A DNA stretch of 63,630 bases, taken from NCBI GenBank assembly GCA_050246595.1, contig JBFWVT010000025.1, forward strand, positions 1 to 63,630, written 5' to 3'. Of the stretch, positions 18,355-27,942 are shown piece by piece (position 1 is the first letter of the stretch; each line of letters opens with the position of its first letter). This stretch comes from DATARH01 sp050246595. GTDB lineage: Bacteria; Pseudomonadota; Alphaproteobacteria; ATCC43930; CGMCC-115725. Made by a program: the position numbers and the translations under genes. The notes beneath the pieces were generated by a model. It did not search any database. It had not been told where the DNA came from and was given only the letters and a program-made list of their open reading frames with translations.

Positions 18355-18424
18355 TCGGGGCCGGCGGCAAGTATCGTTTCCAGTCCGCGCGCCCGGTCGT
18401 CTTGCCGGCGCCGGCCGAATCCCG

Positions 18425-19873
18425 CTATTGCCCGCGCGGCGCGGCTCCGTTGCCCGGCATCCGCCGGCCGAGATGGCGGGCCACCGAGGCGAGATCGATC
18501 GGCTCGGCGGCGATCTTGCGATGCTCCTCGATCACGATGGCGGCCGCCTCGCGCACCTGCTCTTCGCTATGCGCCGCGGTCAGGAAAAAGCGCAGCCGGG
18601 CGGCGCGTTCCGGGACCGCCGGGTAGAGGATCGGCTGCACGTTGATGCCGCGCGCGAACAGCGCCTCAGCGAGCTTGCCGGCGGTGATCGAGCTGCCGGT
18701 GATCACCGGAACGATCGCCGCTCCGACCGAACCGCCGACATCGAGACCGCCTGCCCGCGCCAGATCGAGGAACAGCCGGGCGCGTTCGTTGAGCCGCCGA
18801 ACGCGTTCCGGTTCGCGCTCCAGAATCTCGATCGCGGCCAGCGCGGCGGCGGCGGCCGGCGGCGCCATGCCGACCGAGAAGACAAAACCGGGTGCGGTGC
18901 GCTTCAGGTATTTGATCAGCTCCTTGCGGCCGGCGATATAGCCGCCGCAGGAGACCAGGGTCTTGCTCAGCGTCCCCATCCAGATATCGATCTCGCACGG
19001 GTCGATGCCGGCCCGATCGGCCGAACCAAAGCCGCGCGGACCGAGCACGCCGAGCGCATGCGCCTCGTCGACCATCAGCCAGGCGCGATGCCGTCGCGCC
19101 ACGGCGACAAAGGCGGCGAGATCGGGCACGTCGCCGTCCATGCTGTAATGGCCCTCGATGACGAGCAGCGCGTTGCCGTGACGCGCGCGCGTGTCGGCCA
19201 GCGCCTTGTCGGCGGCGTCAGGGTCGAGGTGGCGGAACGGGACGCGCCGAGCGCCCGACAGGACCGCCCCCTGCACGATGCTGTTGTGGATCAGCGAATC
19301 GTGCACGATCAGATCGTTGCGGCCGAGCAGATGGCCGATCGCCGTCACGTTGGTCGAATGGCCGCCGACCAGCGCGACCGCGTCTTCGGCGCCGTGAAGA
19401 CGGGCCAAGGCCTGCTCCAGCTCGCGGTGGATCGGGCGCTCGCCCGATACCGGCCGGCTTGCCGACACCGAGGTGCCGTAGCGGTCGATCGCCGCTTTCG
19501 CCGCCGCGGCGATTCGCGGGTCGCCGTTGATCCCGATATAGTTGTACGACGCAAAATTCGTGTAGATACGATCGTCGATTACCGTGTCGGCGCAGGCGAT
19601 ACCCTGGTGCACGCGAAAGAACGGATCGCTGATGCCGAGGTAATCCGCCACCTCCTCGATGACGCGGATTTCGCGCGACGCTTCGAGCCGCGACACGTCG
19701 AGCCGGCCGCTATCCGAGCCGGGGTCATCCGAGCCGGGGTCATCCGAGCCGGGGTCGCGCGGCGCCGCCGGACGCGCCGACGGGGCGATCCGCGTCGCCG
19801 CCGAGGACAGTTTTTCGACCAGTCGTGCCTTGGCCTGGGTGGATAATCCGAACAGGTTGCGGCCCGCCGTCAT
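18425..19873 (-). CDS. PLP-dependent alpha-oxoamine synthase (PKS off-loading type)
   Basis: Fold-type I PLP enzyme of 482 aa in the family of serine palmitoyltransferase, 5-aminolevulinate synthase and KAPA synthase, which condense an acyl thioester with an amino acid and lose CO2. K304 in GTLSKTLVSCGGYIAG should bind PLP. Also present are NYIGINGDPRI, SGERPIHRELE, and MVDEAHALGVLG with the cofactor-binding Asp. An N-terminal extension of about 75 residues includes three DPGSD repeats. The ATG lies 4 nt after the PKS stop, so the genes are translationally coupled. By analogy with fungal Fum1/Fum8 it would release the PKS-bound chain as a 2-amino ketone. The amino acid used is not predictable. 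Confidence 0.88.
   Translation of the reverse strand: MTAGRNLFGLSTQAKARLVEKLSSAATRIAPSARPAAPRDPGSDDPGSDDPGSDSGRLDVSRLEASREIRVIEEVADYLGISDPFFRVHQGIACADTVIDDRIYTNFASYNYIGINGDPRIAAAAKAAIDRYGTSVSASRPVSGERPIHRELEQALARLHGAEDAVALVGGHSTNVTAIGHLLGRNDLIVHDSLIHNSIVQGAVLSGARRVPFRHLDPDAADKALADTRARHGNALLVIEGHYSMDGDVPDLAAFVAVARRHRAWLMVDEAHALGVLGPRGFGSADRAGIDPCEIDIWMGTLSKTLVSCGGYIAGRKELIKYLKRTAPGFVFSVGMAPPAAAAALAAIEILEREPERVRRLNERARLFLDLARAGGLDVGGSVGAAIVPVITGSSITAGKLAEALFARGINVQPILYPAVPERAARLRFFLTAAHSEEQVREAAAIVIEEHRKIAAEPIDLASVARHLGRRMPGNGAAPRGQ
19713..19757 (-). repeat. 15-bp tandem repeat, three units, coding
   Basis: Three tandem copies of TCCGAGCCGGGGTCA (the last ending in G) encode DPGSD-DPGSD-DPGSD in the N-terminal linker of the oxoamine synthase. 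The unit keeps the frame, so copy number could vary by slippage without killing the gene. Confidence 0.9.
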
Positions 19874-19877
19874 CCGG

Positions 19878-22800
19878 CTACTCCGCGGCTTCCGATTTGA
19901 GTTCGAGCGGATCGAACGGCTCGGCCGCGTCGGCGACGGCAGCCAGCCGATCGTCGTCGGCCCCCTCGTAGCGCTCGGCCAGGCTCAGCATTTCGCCGGT
20001 TTGCGGCCGCGCCGCGACGGCATTGGCGAGCCGTGCCGCGATCGACGTGACGCTGGTACCTTCGGCAAGCGACATCAGCGGCAGATCGATGCGCAAACGA
20101 TTCTCCAGCGCCAGACGAAGCTCGACCGCCATCAGCGAATCCATGCCCATTTCCGAGAGCGGCCGCAGCGGGTCCACCGCGGTGGGCGGCAGACGCAGGA
20201 TGTTTGCCGCTTCTTCGGCGATCGCGGTCTTGAGCAGCGCCATTGCCTCGTCATGGCCCAGCCCGGCCAGCTGCTCGATCAGCGAATCGTCTCGCGGCAG
20301 CCCCGAATCATCGCCCCTGACCTCGGCAAAAAGCGGCGCGGCGAGGATCGGCAGAAAGCGCCTTGCCTCGTTCCAGCTGGTGTCGGCGAAGGCGACCGCC
20401 GGCAAATCGCTGGCGAGCATTGCCGGCAGCGCCGCCAGGGCCTGCGCCGCCGGCATCGGCTTGGCGCCGAGTCGGCGCGCCAGCGCGTCGCGGGTCTCCG
20501 GGCGATCCGCCAGATAGCCGGCGTCCTCGATCGGCCCCCAAGCGACCGCGAGGGCCGGCAGCCCCTCGGCCCGCCGCCGCCGCGCCACGGCTTCGAGCGC
20601 GAGATTGGCCGCGACGTAGACACCCTGACCGGGCGCGCCGAGCAGCGTCGTCGCCGATGAAAACAGCACGAACAGCTCGATCGGATCGGCCCGGGTCAAC
20701 CGGTCGAGCAGGACCGCGCCGCCGAGTTTCGGCCGCAGCATCCGGCAAACGGCGGGGCCGTCCAGGTCGGCGGCAAGCCCGTCGGCGATTGCCGAGGCGG
20801 CGTGGATCACACCGCGCAATGGCGGCTGTTCCCGGCGGATCTGATCGAGAGCCGCCGACAGCGAGACCGGATCGGCGACATCGGCGGTGTAGAGGCGGGT
20901 ATCGGCGCCTGATGCGCGCAATTCCGCAACGCGTTCGCCGGCTCCCGGCGTTGCGCCGCCGCGCCGGCCAATCAGCGCGATCGAGCCGGCGCCGTGCGCG
21001 GCCAGCCAGCGCGCCGCCTCGAAGCCGAACCCGGAAATGCCGCCGGTGACGAGATAGGTCCCGTCGGCCCGCAGCGCGAGGTCCGAGTTCCGCCTCAGCC
21101 GGATCGCGGCGTTACCCCCAGGCGCCAGGCCGGGCACCAGCACCAGTTTGCCGATATGTCCCGAGGCCTGCATCAGACGAAAGGCCTCGCCGATGCCGGC
21201 GAACGGAAAGCTGCGATGCGCCAGCGGCCGGATCGCGCCCTCTTCGAGGGCTGCCGCGATCTCCCCCAGCAGCCCGCGCGCGAGATCGGGCCGCAGAACC
21301 GGAAGCTGGTCCACATCGATCGCAAAATAAGAAATGTTGTGCCGCAGCGGCCGCAGATGGAGGCGGCGGTTCAGGTAGAAGTCGCGCTTGCCGAGTTCGA
21401 GAAAACGGCCGAACGGCTTCAGCACGCCGAGGCTCTGCTCCATCGCCTCGCCGCTCAGCGAATTCAGCACGATATCGACGCCGCGCCCTCCGGTGATCGC
21501 CCGCACCGCGTCGGCAAAGCCGAGATCGCGCGAATCGAGAACGTGGTCGGCGCCGGCCAGACGCAGAAATTCCCGCTTCACCTCCGACCCGGCGGTCGCG
21601 ATAACGGTGGCGCCGCGATGGTGCGCGTATTGGATCGCGGCCAGCCCCACCCCGCCGCCGGCGGCGTGGATCAGCACGATCTCGCCGGCCTCCAGTTTTC
21701 CCAGCGTGCCGAGCGCATAAATCGCGGTGACAAACGTCACCGGTATTGTTGCCGCCGCCGCAAAGCTCGTTTCGTCCGGGATGCGGGTCACGGCGTTTGC
21801 CGCGGTCGTCACGCGCGTCGCCAGCGCGGCGGGCGCGAAGCCGGCCACCCGATCGCCGACCGCCAGCCCCGCGACCCCGGACCCGACCTCGCGCACGATT
21901 CCGGCGCATTCGAGACCAAAGGTCGGACCGGCGAAGCCGTCGATCAGCGCCTCCTCGGGCAGCAGACCCATCCCCCACATCAGATCGCGGAAATTGAGCC
22001 CGGCGGCATGCACCTCGATGGCAACCTCTCCCGGTCCCGGCGGCCGGGGGGGAGCCGGACGCCAGTGCAGCGCATCGATGCCGCTCTGCGCTCCGGCGTC
22101 GAGCGCCAGCGCGTCGCCCGCTTCCGCCCAGCGCGGCGGCAGGCCGCGACGCAGCCGCGGCACATGGCGGCCCGACCCGGTCCAGACGATTTCGGTCTCC
22201 GGGGTCGCCGCCGCCAGCTCCGCGGCAAGCGCGCGCCCGCGCTCGGCCCCGTCCGTCCCTGCCGGAAAGTCGATGAGCCGCAGCGCCAGGAGCGGGGTTT
22301 CGTTGAGCAGCACCCGCGCAAAACCCCAGATTGCGGCTCCGACGACCCCGCCGGCCGACCGGAGCGCCTCGCCTGCGAAGGCATCGTCCGGCGCGGTTTG
22401 CTGCGCCCCGGTCGTGACGATCCACAGCGGGGTCTGCCGACGCGAAGCGGCTGCGGCCAGCGGCGGCAACAGCGCGAGATAGTGCGCCGCCTGCTCGACC
22501 GGATCATTGCCGTCCTCGGCTGCGAGCACCGCAATCTCGCCGCACGCCCCGGCATCGTTCGAAGCAGCGCCCAGTGCAACGGCCCCGTCCGCAAACGCGG
22601 CCGGATCGACCTCGCCGACCCGGTGCCCAGCCAGTTCGAGCTGTTCGCGCAAGCCGGGTTCTTCGACCGAATCGCCCGCGATCAGTGCGATCCGCAACGG
22701 CACCGCGCCGGTGCCGGCGACCGGCTGGAGTTCGGCCGGTGCCCGACCCCAGAAAACCGCGTTCGGCCACGGTCCGCCCGCCACGGCGGCAGCGCCGGCC

Positions 22801-25800
22801 GTCTCGAACCCGGCGATCGCCAGCTCGACGCGCCAATCCCCGCCGGAGCGCAGCGGCGAACCGCCGGCGCCGGTCTCCATGCCGCGCCACCATTCGGAAG
22901 AGCGGCCGAACACCAGGTCCCAAAGCGGGTTCGGCTCCGGTTCGACCGCGATCATCAGCCCGCCCGGAGCCAGCAGGTCGCGCAGCGCCGACCATGACTC
23001 GGTGTCGAGCCGCAGCCGGGCGCAGGCATGCGCCGCGACGATGATGTCATAGCGGCTATCGCCGAGAGCATCGGCCGGCTCGCCCGGCCCCCAGAGCGCC
23101 GCGACGGACCCGGGCATGGCGGAAACGACAAAGCCGAGCCGCGCCGCCTGCTCGGCATCCGGGCTGGTCGCGGCATAGCGGAACGCCGTGCCGGATTGCG
23201 CCAGGCGATCGAGCGCCCGGCGGGTCAAGCCGCCATCGGCGCCGATCTCAAGCACGCGGAAAGGCCGTCCTTCGGGCCAGCGCGCCGCGACATCGCCCAG
23301 CACCGCGCAGATCAGGTCGGTTCCGGCGCTGCTTACCGGCGACCCGTGCAGCAGGTGCTCGATCATCGGCATCGACGAGGGTTGCGGGCGCGGGCCATTC
23401 GCGAGCAGGTCCGGAAGCTCCGCCGCGGCGGCGGCGATCAGCGCGAGTTCGGCAACCAGTTCCGGCCGTTCGGCGAGCAGCAGACGCCAGACTTCCGATA
23501 TGGCGGGCAGGTCGCTTTTGCCGTGGATCGTCCAGCCCCGATCGGCTTGCGACGCCGCCCCGAAGTGCTGCAACAGACCGAGCAGAGACTCGAAAAGCGG
23601 CGCGGCATCGGCAACGACCGCGCCGTTCTCGACGATTTCGTCGATCGTGAACGGGATTTCGGCATCGACAATGCCCAGCAGCGCGTCGCAGGCCACCGCG
23701 GCGATCAGCGCCTCCAGCAGCAATTTCTGTTCTGCCTGCGCCGCCGCCGCGGCATCGGAAAGCGCGGTCAAACGCCCGATAATGTCGGCAATCGCCGCGA
23801 GCACCGCCGGTGGCGCACCCTCGCCGAGCGGGGCGGGGACCAGATCGATGCGCAAGACCGTCTCGTCGGAAGCGGCCCGGCGGGTCAGCTCGACGCGGCG
23901 GAACCAGCAATCCGACAACTCGGCGACAATTGCCCCGGCTGCATCGAACAGCGCCAGATCGGCGGAAACCGACCGTGTGCCGATACGCGTGATCCGCAGC
24001 CGTGCGCTGTGCGGCACGCGCCCGAACGGGGCCGGGACGCGCACCCGTCCAAAGCGCCACGGCAGAAAGCTGGCGCCGGCAAGCTCCCCGGAATGCCCGG
24101 CCTGCCCGTCGGCGATCAGTGCCAGCAAGCCCTGCAGCGCGCCGTCGAGCAGCGCGGGATGAATGATGTACGGCGCAAGCGTCTCGTCGATCACCGAGGG
24201 GTCGAACTGCACCGACGCCTCACCCGTGGCGTCCCCCGTGGCGTCCCTCGGGCCGAGCAGCTCGATGCGCCGCACGGTGCGGAACCGGCCGCCGTAATCG
24301 AGACCGAGCCGGGCGGCGAGGCGGTAGAGCGCGGCGACACCGATTTCCGCGCGAATCGGTCCGATCGGACCGAACAGCGGCGGCGGCACAAAGTCGCCGG
24401 CCGTCGTCAGCCGCGCCACCGCATGCAGCGTCGGCGGATCGTCGGCGAGACGCGGCCGGCTGGTCAGCTCCCAATCCCCGTCCTCGCCGATTTCGGTGCT
24501 GCGGATCTCGCGAGCCCGTCCCTTTTCGAACGGCACCGGCCGGCGCAGCTCGACATCGCTCACCTCGATCGCGGCGGCATCCGGCCGGCGCAGCCGCGCA
24601 GCGGCCAGCGCCATCTCGACGATTGCGGCCCCCGGCAGCACCGGAACCCCCTCGACGGCATGATCGGCGAGCCACGGCAGGATGTCGGCATCGAGATGGT
24701 TCAGCCAGGACCGCCCGGTCCCGTCCTGTCGGAAACCGAGCAGCGGATGGTCGAAGCGCGGGGTAATTGGGTCGCCGGCCTCGGCCGTGCGCTCGAACCA
24801 GAACCGTTCCTTGTGCCACGGATAGAGCGGCAGCCCGTTCGGCTCGGCGGGACCGTCAAACCGCTCGGCCGCTTCCATATCGTATCCCGCGACATGCAGG
24901 CGGGCGGCGATCGCCGGAAACGGGTCCGCGTCGTCCTGCCGGCGGGCGAGCGTGCCGAGAACGCGGCCCTGAACATCGGCGGCCCGCAGCGCGTCGTTCA
25001 GATAGGCCTGCAGCACCGGGTGCGGCCCGATCTCGACAAACAGGCGGAAACCGTCGCCGACCAGCCGGGCCATGCCCTCGGTGAACCGGACCGGGTTGCG
25101 GATATTGCGCCACCAGTAGGCGGCATCGAGGTCGCCGGCAGCCGCCCATTCGCCGGTAACGGTCGAGATCAGCGGGATGCACGGCGCGCCGGAGGCCAGA
25201 CCGGCGAGATCGGCGAGCAGGCCGTCGCGGATCGGGTCCATTGCCGCCGAATGGAACGCGAAATCGAGATCGAGCGCACGGAAGGCGACACCGCGGCGGC
25301 GCGCTTCGGCGCCCAACCGTTCGATCGCGTCCTCCGGGCCGGACAGCGTGACCGATTGGCGCGCATTTGCGGCGCCGATTTCGAGCGGGCTGCCGGTTTC
25401 GGCGAGAAGCTCGTGCGTCGCCTCGGCGCCCAGCGCCAGGGCCGCCATGCGGCCGCGACCGCGCGTGCGTTCCTGCTGCCGGCTGCGCGCGACGACGACC
25501 CGTGCCGCCTCTTCCAGCGGCAATGCGCCGGAAGCCCAGGCGGCGCCGATTTCGCCGACGCTGTGGCCGATACAGGCTTGCGCCTCGATCCCGAACCCGC
25601 GCAGCACCGTTACGATGCCGACCTGCACCGCGAAGAGCAGCGGTTGCGCGATATCGGCATGCGCCAATTCTTCGGCGTCGGCGCCGCATTGCAGCCGCTC
25701 GGCGACCGACCAGCCCAGCGCCGGGTGCAAGGCCGTGTCGGCGAGGCCGATCGCGGCGCGGAACGCGGCGCTCGTGTTGTAGGCGTCGCGCCCCATGCCC

Positions 25801-27404
25801 GGCCACTGGGCGCCGTTGCCGGCGAACACAAAGGCGAGCTTCGCATCGCGCAAAGCGGTGCCGGTCACGACTGCCGGGCTTTCGACACCGGCGGCGAAAT
25901 CGGCGAGGGCGGCGACGGTGTCGGCCCGGTCGGCGCCGAGCGCGACAAGGCGTTCCGGGTGCTGCTCGCGCCGGCGCGCGGCGCTGCGCAGCAACCGGCC
26001 GACCGCTTCGGGCGGCGCCGCGGCGAGCGTGTCGCGCCAGCTTTCCGCCAGCGCCCGCAGCGAGGCCCCGGTGCGGGCCGAGAGGATCAGCGGCGGCAGT
26101 TCGGCTTCGGCGGCGGGTTTGTCAGGCAGGCTCGGCGCCTTCGCGAGTACCGCGTGCCCGTTGGTGCCGCCGAAGCCGAACGAATTGACGCCGGCGCAGC
26201 TTCCGTCCGCGATCGGTTCGATCTCGTGCACGATCCGCAGATTGAGGTCGCCGAATTGGATTTTCGGGTTCGGCGTCTCGCAATGCAGCGACGGCGGCAG
26301 CATGTTCCGTTCGAGGGCCAGCGCTGCCTTGAGCAGCCCGGCCATTCCCGCCGCCGGTTCGAGATGGCCGATATTGCTCTTGACCGATCCGATCGGCAGC
26401 GCCTCGCGCCGGCTCCGACCGAGCGCGTGCCCGACCGCCTCGGCTTCGATCGGATCGCCGGCCGGTGTGCCGGTCCCGTGCATCTCGAAAAACGCTAGGT
26501 CGTCGGGCGTGATGCCGGCGTGGTTGCAGACGGTGCGGATCAGCGCGCTCTGCGCCGCCGCATTGGGCAGCGACAGGCCGATCGTCCGCCCGTCGGAATT
26601 GACGCCGGTGCCGAGGATTACCGCGCGCACCCGGTCGCCGTCGGCGAGCGCCTGCGCCAGCGGTTTCAGGATGACGACGCCGCCGCCTTCGCCGCGCACA
26701 TAGCCGTCGGCGCGTTCGTCGAACGCAAAACAGCGGCCCCGGCGCGACAGCATCGAGGCGCGGCAGAAGCCGAGAAACGGGTAGGGCGAGAGCAGCAGGT
26801 TGATGCCGCCGACAACAGCCGTTCCGATGCGGCCGTCGCGCATCGCCTCGCAGGCGTGGTGCAGCGCGACCAGCGATGACGAACACGCCGTATCGATCGT
26901 CAGGCTTGGCCCGCGCAGGTCGAAAACATAGGAGACCCGGTTGGCGAGGATGCTCAACGTCCCGCCCGTCATCGAATACGAATCGCTGCTCGCCGGATCG
27001 CCCAGGCGAAGATCGCGATAATCGGTCGACGACCCGCCGATATAGACGCCGGTCGCCGATCCCGCGAGCTTGCTCGCCGGAATGCCGGCATCCTCGGTTG
27101 CATGCCATACCAGTTCGAGCAGGATGCGCTGTTGCGGGTCCATCTGCGCCGCCTCGCGCGGCGAGATCCCGAAAAACGCCGGCTCGAACAGATCGACATC
27201 GGGGATCAGCCCGGCCGACCACGTGTAGCTTTTGCCCGGCTCGCCATAGGTCGGGTGATAGTAGAAGCGGGTGGACCACCGGGTGGCATCGACCTCGGAG
27301 ATCGCGTCGGTGCCGGAGGTCAGCAACTCCCAGAACGTCTCCAGGCTCGGAGCGCCCGGAAACCGGCAGGAAGCGCCTACGATCGCGATCGATCCATCAC
27401 TCAT
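19878..27404 (-). CDS. Type I polyketide synthase, KS-AT-DH-MT-ER-KR-ACP
   Basis: Single-module reducing polyketide synthase of 2508 aa. KS: active-site C174 in DTACSSS, with HGTGTPAGDP and KSNIGHLEPAAG. AT: S615 in GHSVGE; FAFH near 711 points to malonyl-CoA. DH: H915 in DHAVEGVPVLPG. Methyltransferase-like region from about 1382 (VLEIGADGG, degenerate). ER: about 1780-2080 with HAAGGGVGLAA. KR: about 2119 onward (TGGISGFG, Y2263). ACP: S2423 in GMDSLMAVE. There is no thioesterase or reductive terminus, so release depends on the coupled oxoamine synthase. The one-module layout resembles iterative highly reducing synthases. The start ATG at 27404 is chosen for MSDGSIAIVG; TTG at 27434 is possible. 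Confidence 0.95.
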   Translation of the reverse strand: MSDGSIAIVGASCRFPGAPSLETFWELLTSGTDAISEVDATRWSTRFYYHPTYGEPGKSYTWSAGLIPDVDLFEPAFFGISPREAAQMDPQQRILLELVWHATEDAGIPASKLAGSATGVYIGGSSTDYRDLRLGDPASSDSYSMTGGTLSILANRVSYVFDLRGPSLTIDTACSSSLVALHHACEAMRDGRIGTAVVGGINLLLSPYPFLGFCRASMLSRRGRCFAFDERADGYVRGEGGGVVILKPLAQALADGDRVRAVILGTGVNSDGRTIGLSLPNAAAQSALIRTVCNHAGITPDDLAFFEMHGTGTPAGDPIEAEAVGHALGRSRREALPIGSVKSNIGHLEPAAGMAGLLKAALALERNMLPPSLHCETPNPKIQFGDLNLRIVHEIEPIADGSCAGVNSFGFGGTNGHAVLAKAPSLPDKPAAEAELPPLILSARTGASLRALAESWRDTLAAAPPEAVGRLLRSAARRREQHPERLVALGADRADTVAALADFAAGVESPAVVTGTALRDAKLAFVFAGNGAQWPGMGRDAYNTSAAFRAAIGLADTALHPALGWSVAERLQCGADAEELAHADIAQPLLFAVQVGIVTVLRGFGIEAQACIGHSVGEIGAAWASGALPLEEAARVVVARSRQQERTRGRGRMAALALGAEATHELLAETGSPLEIGAANARQSVTLSGPEDAIERLGAEARRRGVAFRALDLDFAFHSAAMDPIRDGLLADLAGLASGAPCIPLISTVTGEWAAAGDLDAAYWWRNIRNPVRFTEGMARLVGDGFRLFVEIGPHPVLQAYLNDALRAADVQGRVLGTLARRQDDADPFPAIAARLHVAGYDMEAAERFDGPAEPNGLPLYPWHKERFWFERTAEAGDPITPRFDHPLLGFRQDGTGRSWLNHLDADILPWLADHAVEGVPVLPGAAIVEMALAAARLRRPDAAAIEVSDVELRRPVPFEKGRAREIRSTEIGEDGDWELTSRPRLADDPPTLHAVARLTTAGDFVPPPLFGPIGPIRAEIGVAALYRLAARLGLDYGGRFRTVRRIELLGPRDATGDATGEASVQFDPSVIDETLAPYIIHPALLDGALQGLLALIADGQAGHSGELAGASFLPWRFGRVRVPAPFGRVPHSARLRITRIGTRSVSADLALFDAAGAIVAELSDCWFRRVELTRRAASDETVLRIDLVPAPLGEGAPPAVLAAIADIIGRLTALSDAAAAAQAEQKLLLEALIAAVACDALLGIVDAEIPFTIDEIVENGAVVADAAPLFESLLGLLQHFGAASQADRGWTIHGKSDLPAISEVWRLLLAERPELVAELALIAAAAAELPDLLANGPRPQPSSMPMIEHLLHGSPVSSAGTDLICAVLGDVAARWPEGRPFRVLEIGADGGLTRRALDRLAQSGTAFRYAATSPDAEQAARLGFVVSAMPGSVAALWGPGEPADALGDSRYDIIVAAHACARLRLDTESWSALRDLLAPGGLMIAVEPEPNPLWDLVFGRSSEWWRGMETGAGGSPLRSGGDWRVELAIAGFETAGAAAVAGGPWPNAVFWGRAPAELQPVAGTGAVPLRIALIAGDSVEEPGLREQLELAGHRVGEVDPAAFADGAVALGAASNDAGACGEIAVLAAEDGNDPVEQAAHYLALLPPLAAAASRRQTPLWIVTTGAQQTAPDDAFAGEALRSAGGVVGAAIWGFARVLLNETPLLALRLIDFPAGTDGAERGRALAAELAAATPETEIVWTGSGRHVPRLRRGLPPRWAEAGDALALDAGAQSGIDALHWRPAPPRPPGPGEVAIEVHAAGLNFRDLMWGMGLLPEEALIDGFAGPTFGLECAGIVREVGSGVAGLAVGDRVAGFAPAALATRVTTAANAVTRIPDETSFAAAATIPVTFVTAIYALGTLGKLEAGEIVLIHAAGGGVGLAAIQYAHHRGATVIATAGSEVKREFLRLAGADHVLDSRDLGFADAVRAITGGRGVDIVLNSLSGEAMEQSLGVLKPFGRFLELGKRDFYLNRRLHLRPLRHNISYFAIDVDQLPVLRPDLARGLLGEIAAALEEGAIRPLAHRSFPFAGIGEAFRLMQASGHIGKLVLVPGLAPGGNAAIRLRRNSDLALRADGTYLVTGGISGFGFEAARWLAAHGAGSIALIGRRGGATPGAGERVAELRASGADTRLYTADVADPVSLSAALDQIRREQPPLRGVIHAASAIADGLAADLDGPAVCRMLRPKLGGAVLLDRLTRADPIELFVLFSSATTLLGAPGQGVYVAANLALEAVARRRRAEGLPALAVAWGPIEDAGYLADRPETRDALARRLGAKPMPAAQALAALPAMLASDLPAVAFADTSWNEARRFLPILAAPLFAEVRGDDSGLPRDDSLIEQLAGLGHDEAMALLKTAIAEEAANILRLPPTAVDPLRPLSEMGMDSLMAVELRLALENRLRIDLPLMSLAEGTSVTSIAARLANAVAARPQTGEMLSLAERYEGADDDRLAAVADAAEPFDPLELKSEAAE

Positions 27405-27942
27405 GCGCTGCGGCTGCTTCAATGTCCGTGCCAAGGAAACAAAGGGCTGCTAACCCCGCGGTCTGCCTTCATTACACACCCGCCCCGCAAAGACCAGTTT
27501 GAGGCTGCTTCGGGTAGCGGCGCTCGCCCCTTCGTGACAGCCGCGCCGGTATGATGCGGCGAGGAGGCGCGACGCCGCGATCTGAAACATTCTTCCACGG
27601 GATCAAAAACCGCTGCCCCGTTCGGAACAGAAAAACGGCGTGTGTACCCGGCGCGGCGGCGCCGTCCACACAATCCTGTTCGTGCTCAACGGCCATCACG
27701 CATCGTCGATATGTCCCCCACTACTCCGGACCCCGGGACTCCGGACCCAAGGCAATCAAGGCCGCTGCCGGCCGTCCGGATTTGCACCCCTGCGAGTTCC
27801 TTATGAAAGGTTGGAAGAAGCAGGCGACAAACTTTGTTACGGTATCGGACGCTCTCGACAAATTCAACCGTGGGGTCAGTCGCGCCCGAGCGCGCCGTGT
27901 CGCTGCCGCCGTCCTGCAATAATGACTTCCGGAAGACCGGCT
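27405..27942. other. Intergenic region upstream of the PKS gene
   Basis: This 538-bp gap separates the PKS start from the 3' end of purC, both on the minus strand. It is less GC-rich than the flanks and should hold the PKS operon promoter, but I could not identify convincing hexamers. A 39-codon frame at 27803-27922 (+) has no ribosome-binding site. I see no repeat or RNA gene. Confidence 0.5.

Noticed and set aside
18355..18424. Bidirectional intrinsic terminator between the glycosyltransferase and oxoamine synthase genes
   Set aside because: An imperfect GCCGGC-rich inverted repeat exists, but there is no T-tract on either strand.
23028..26498. Very long open frame (over 1100 codons) on the plus strand
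   Set aside because: Antisense to the PKS. Arg/Gln/Pro-rich translation with no domains, as expected from the complement of GC-rich codons.
27803..27922. 39-codon frame (MKGWKKQATNFVT...) upstream of the PKS
   Set aside because: No ribosome-binding site, no recognisable promoter, and no feature beyond an ATG in a non-coding gap. Conservation data would be needed.
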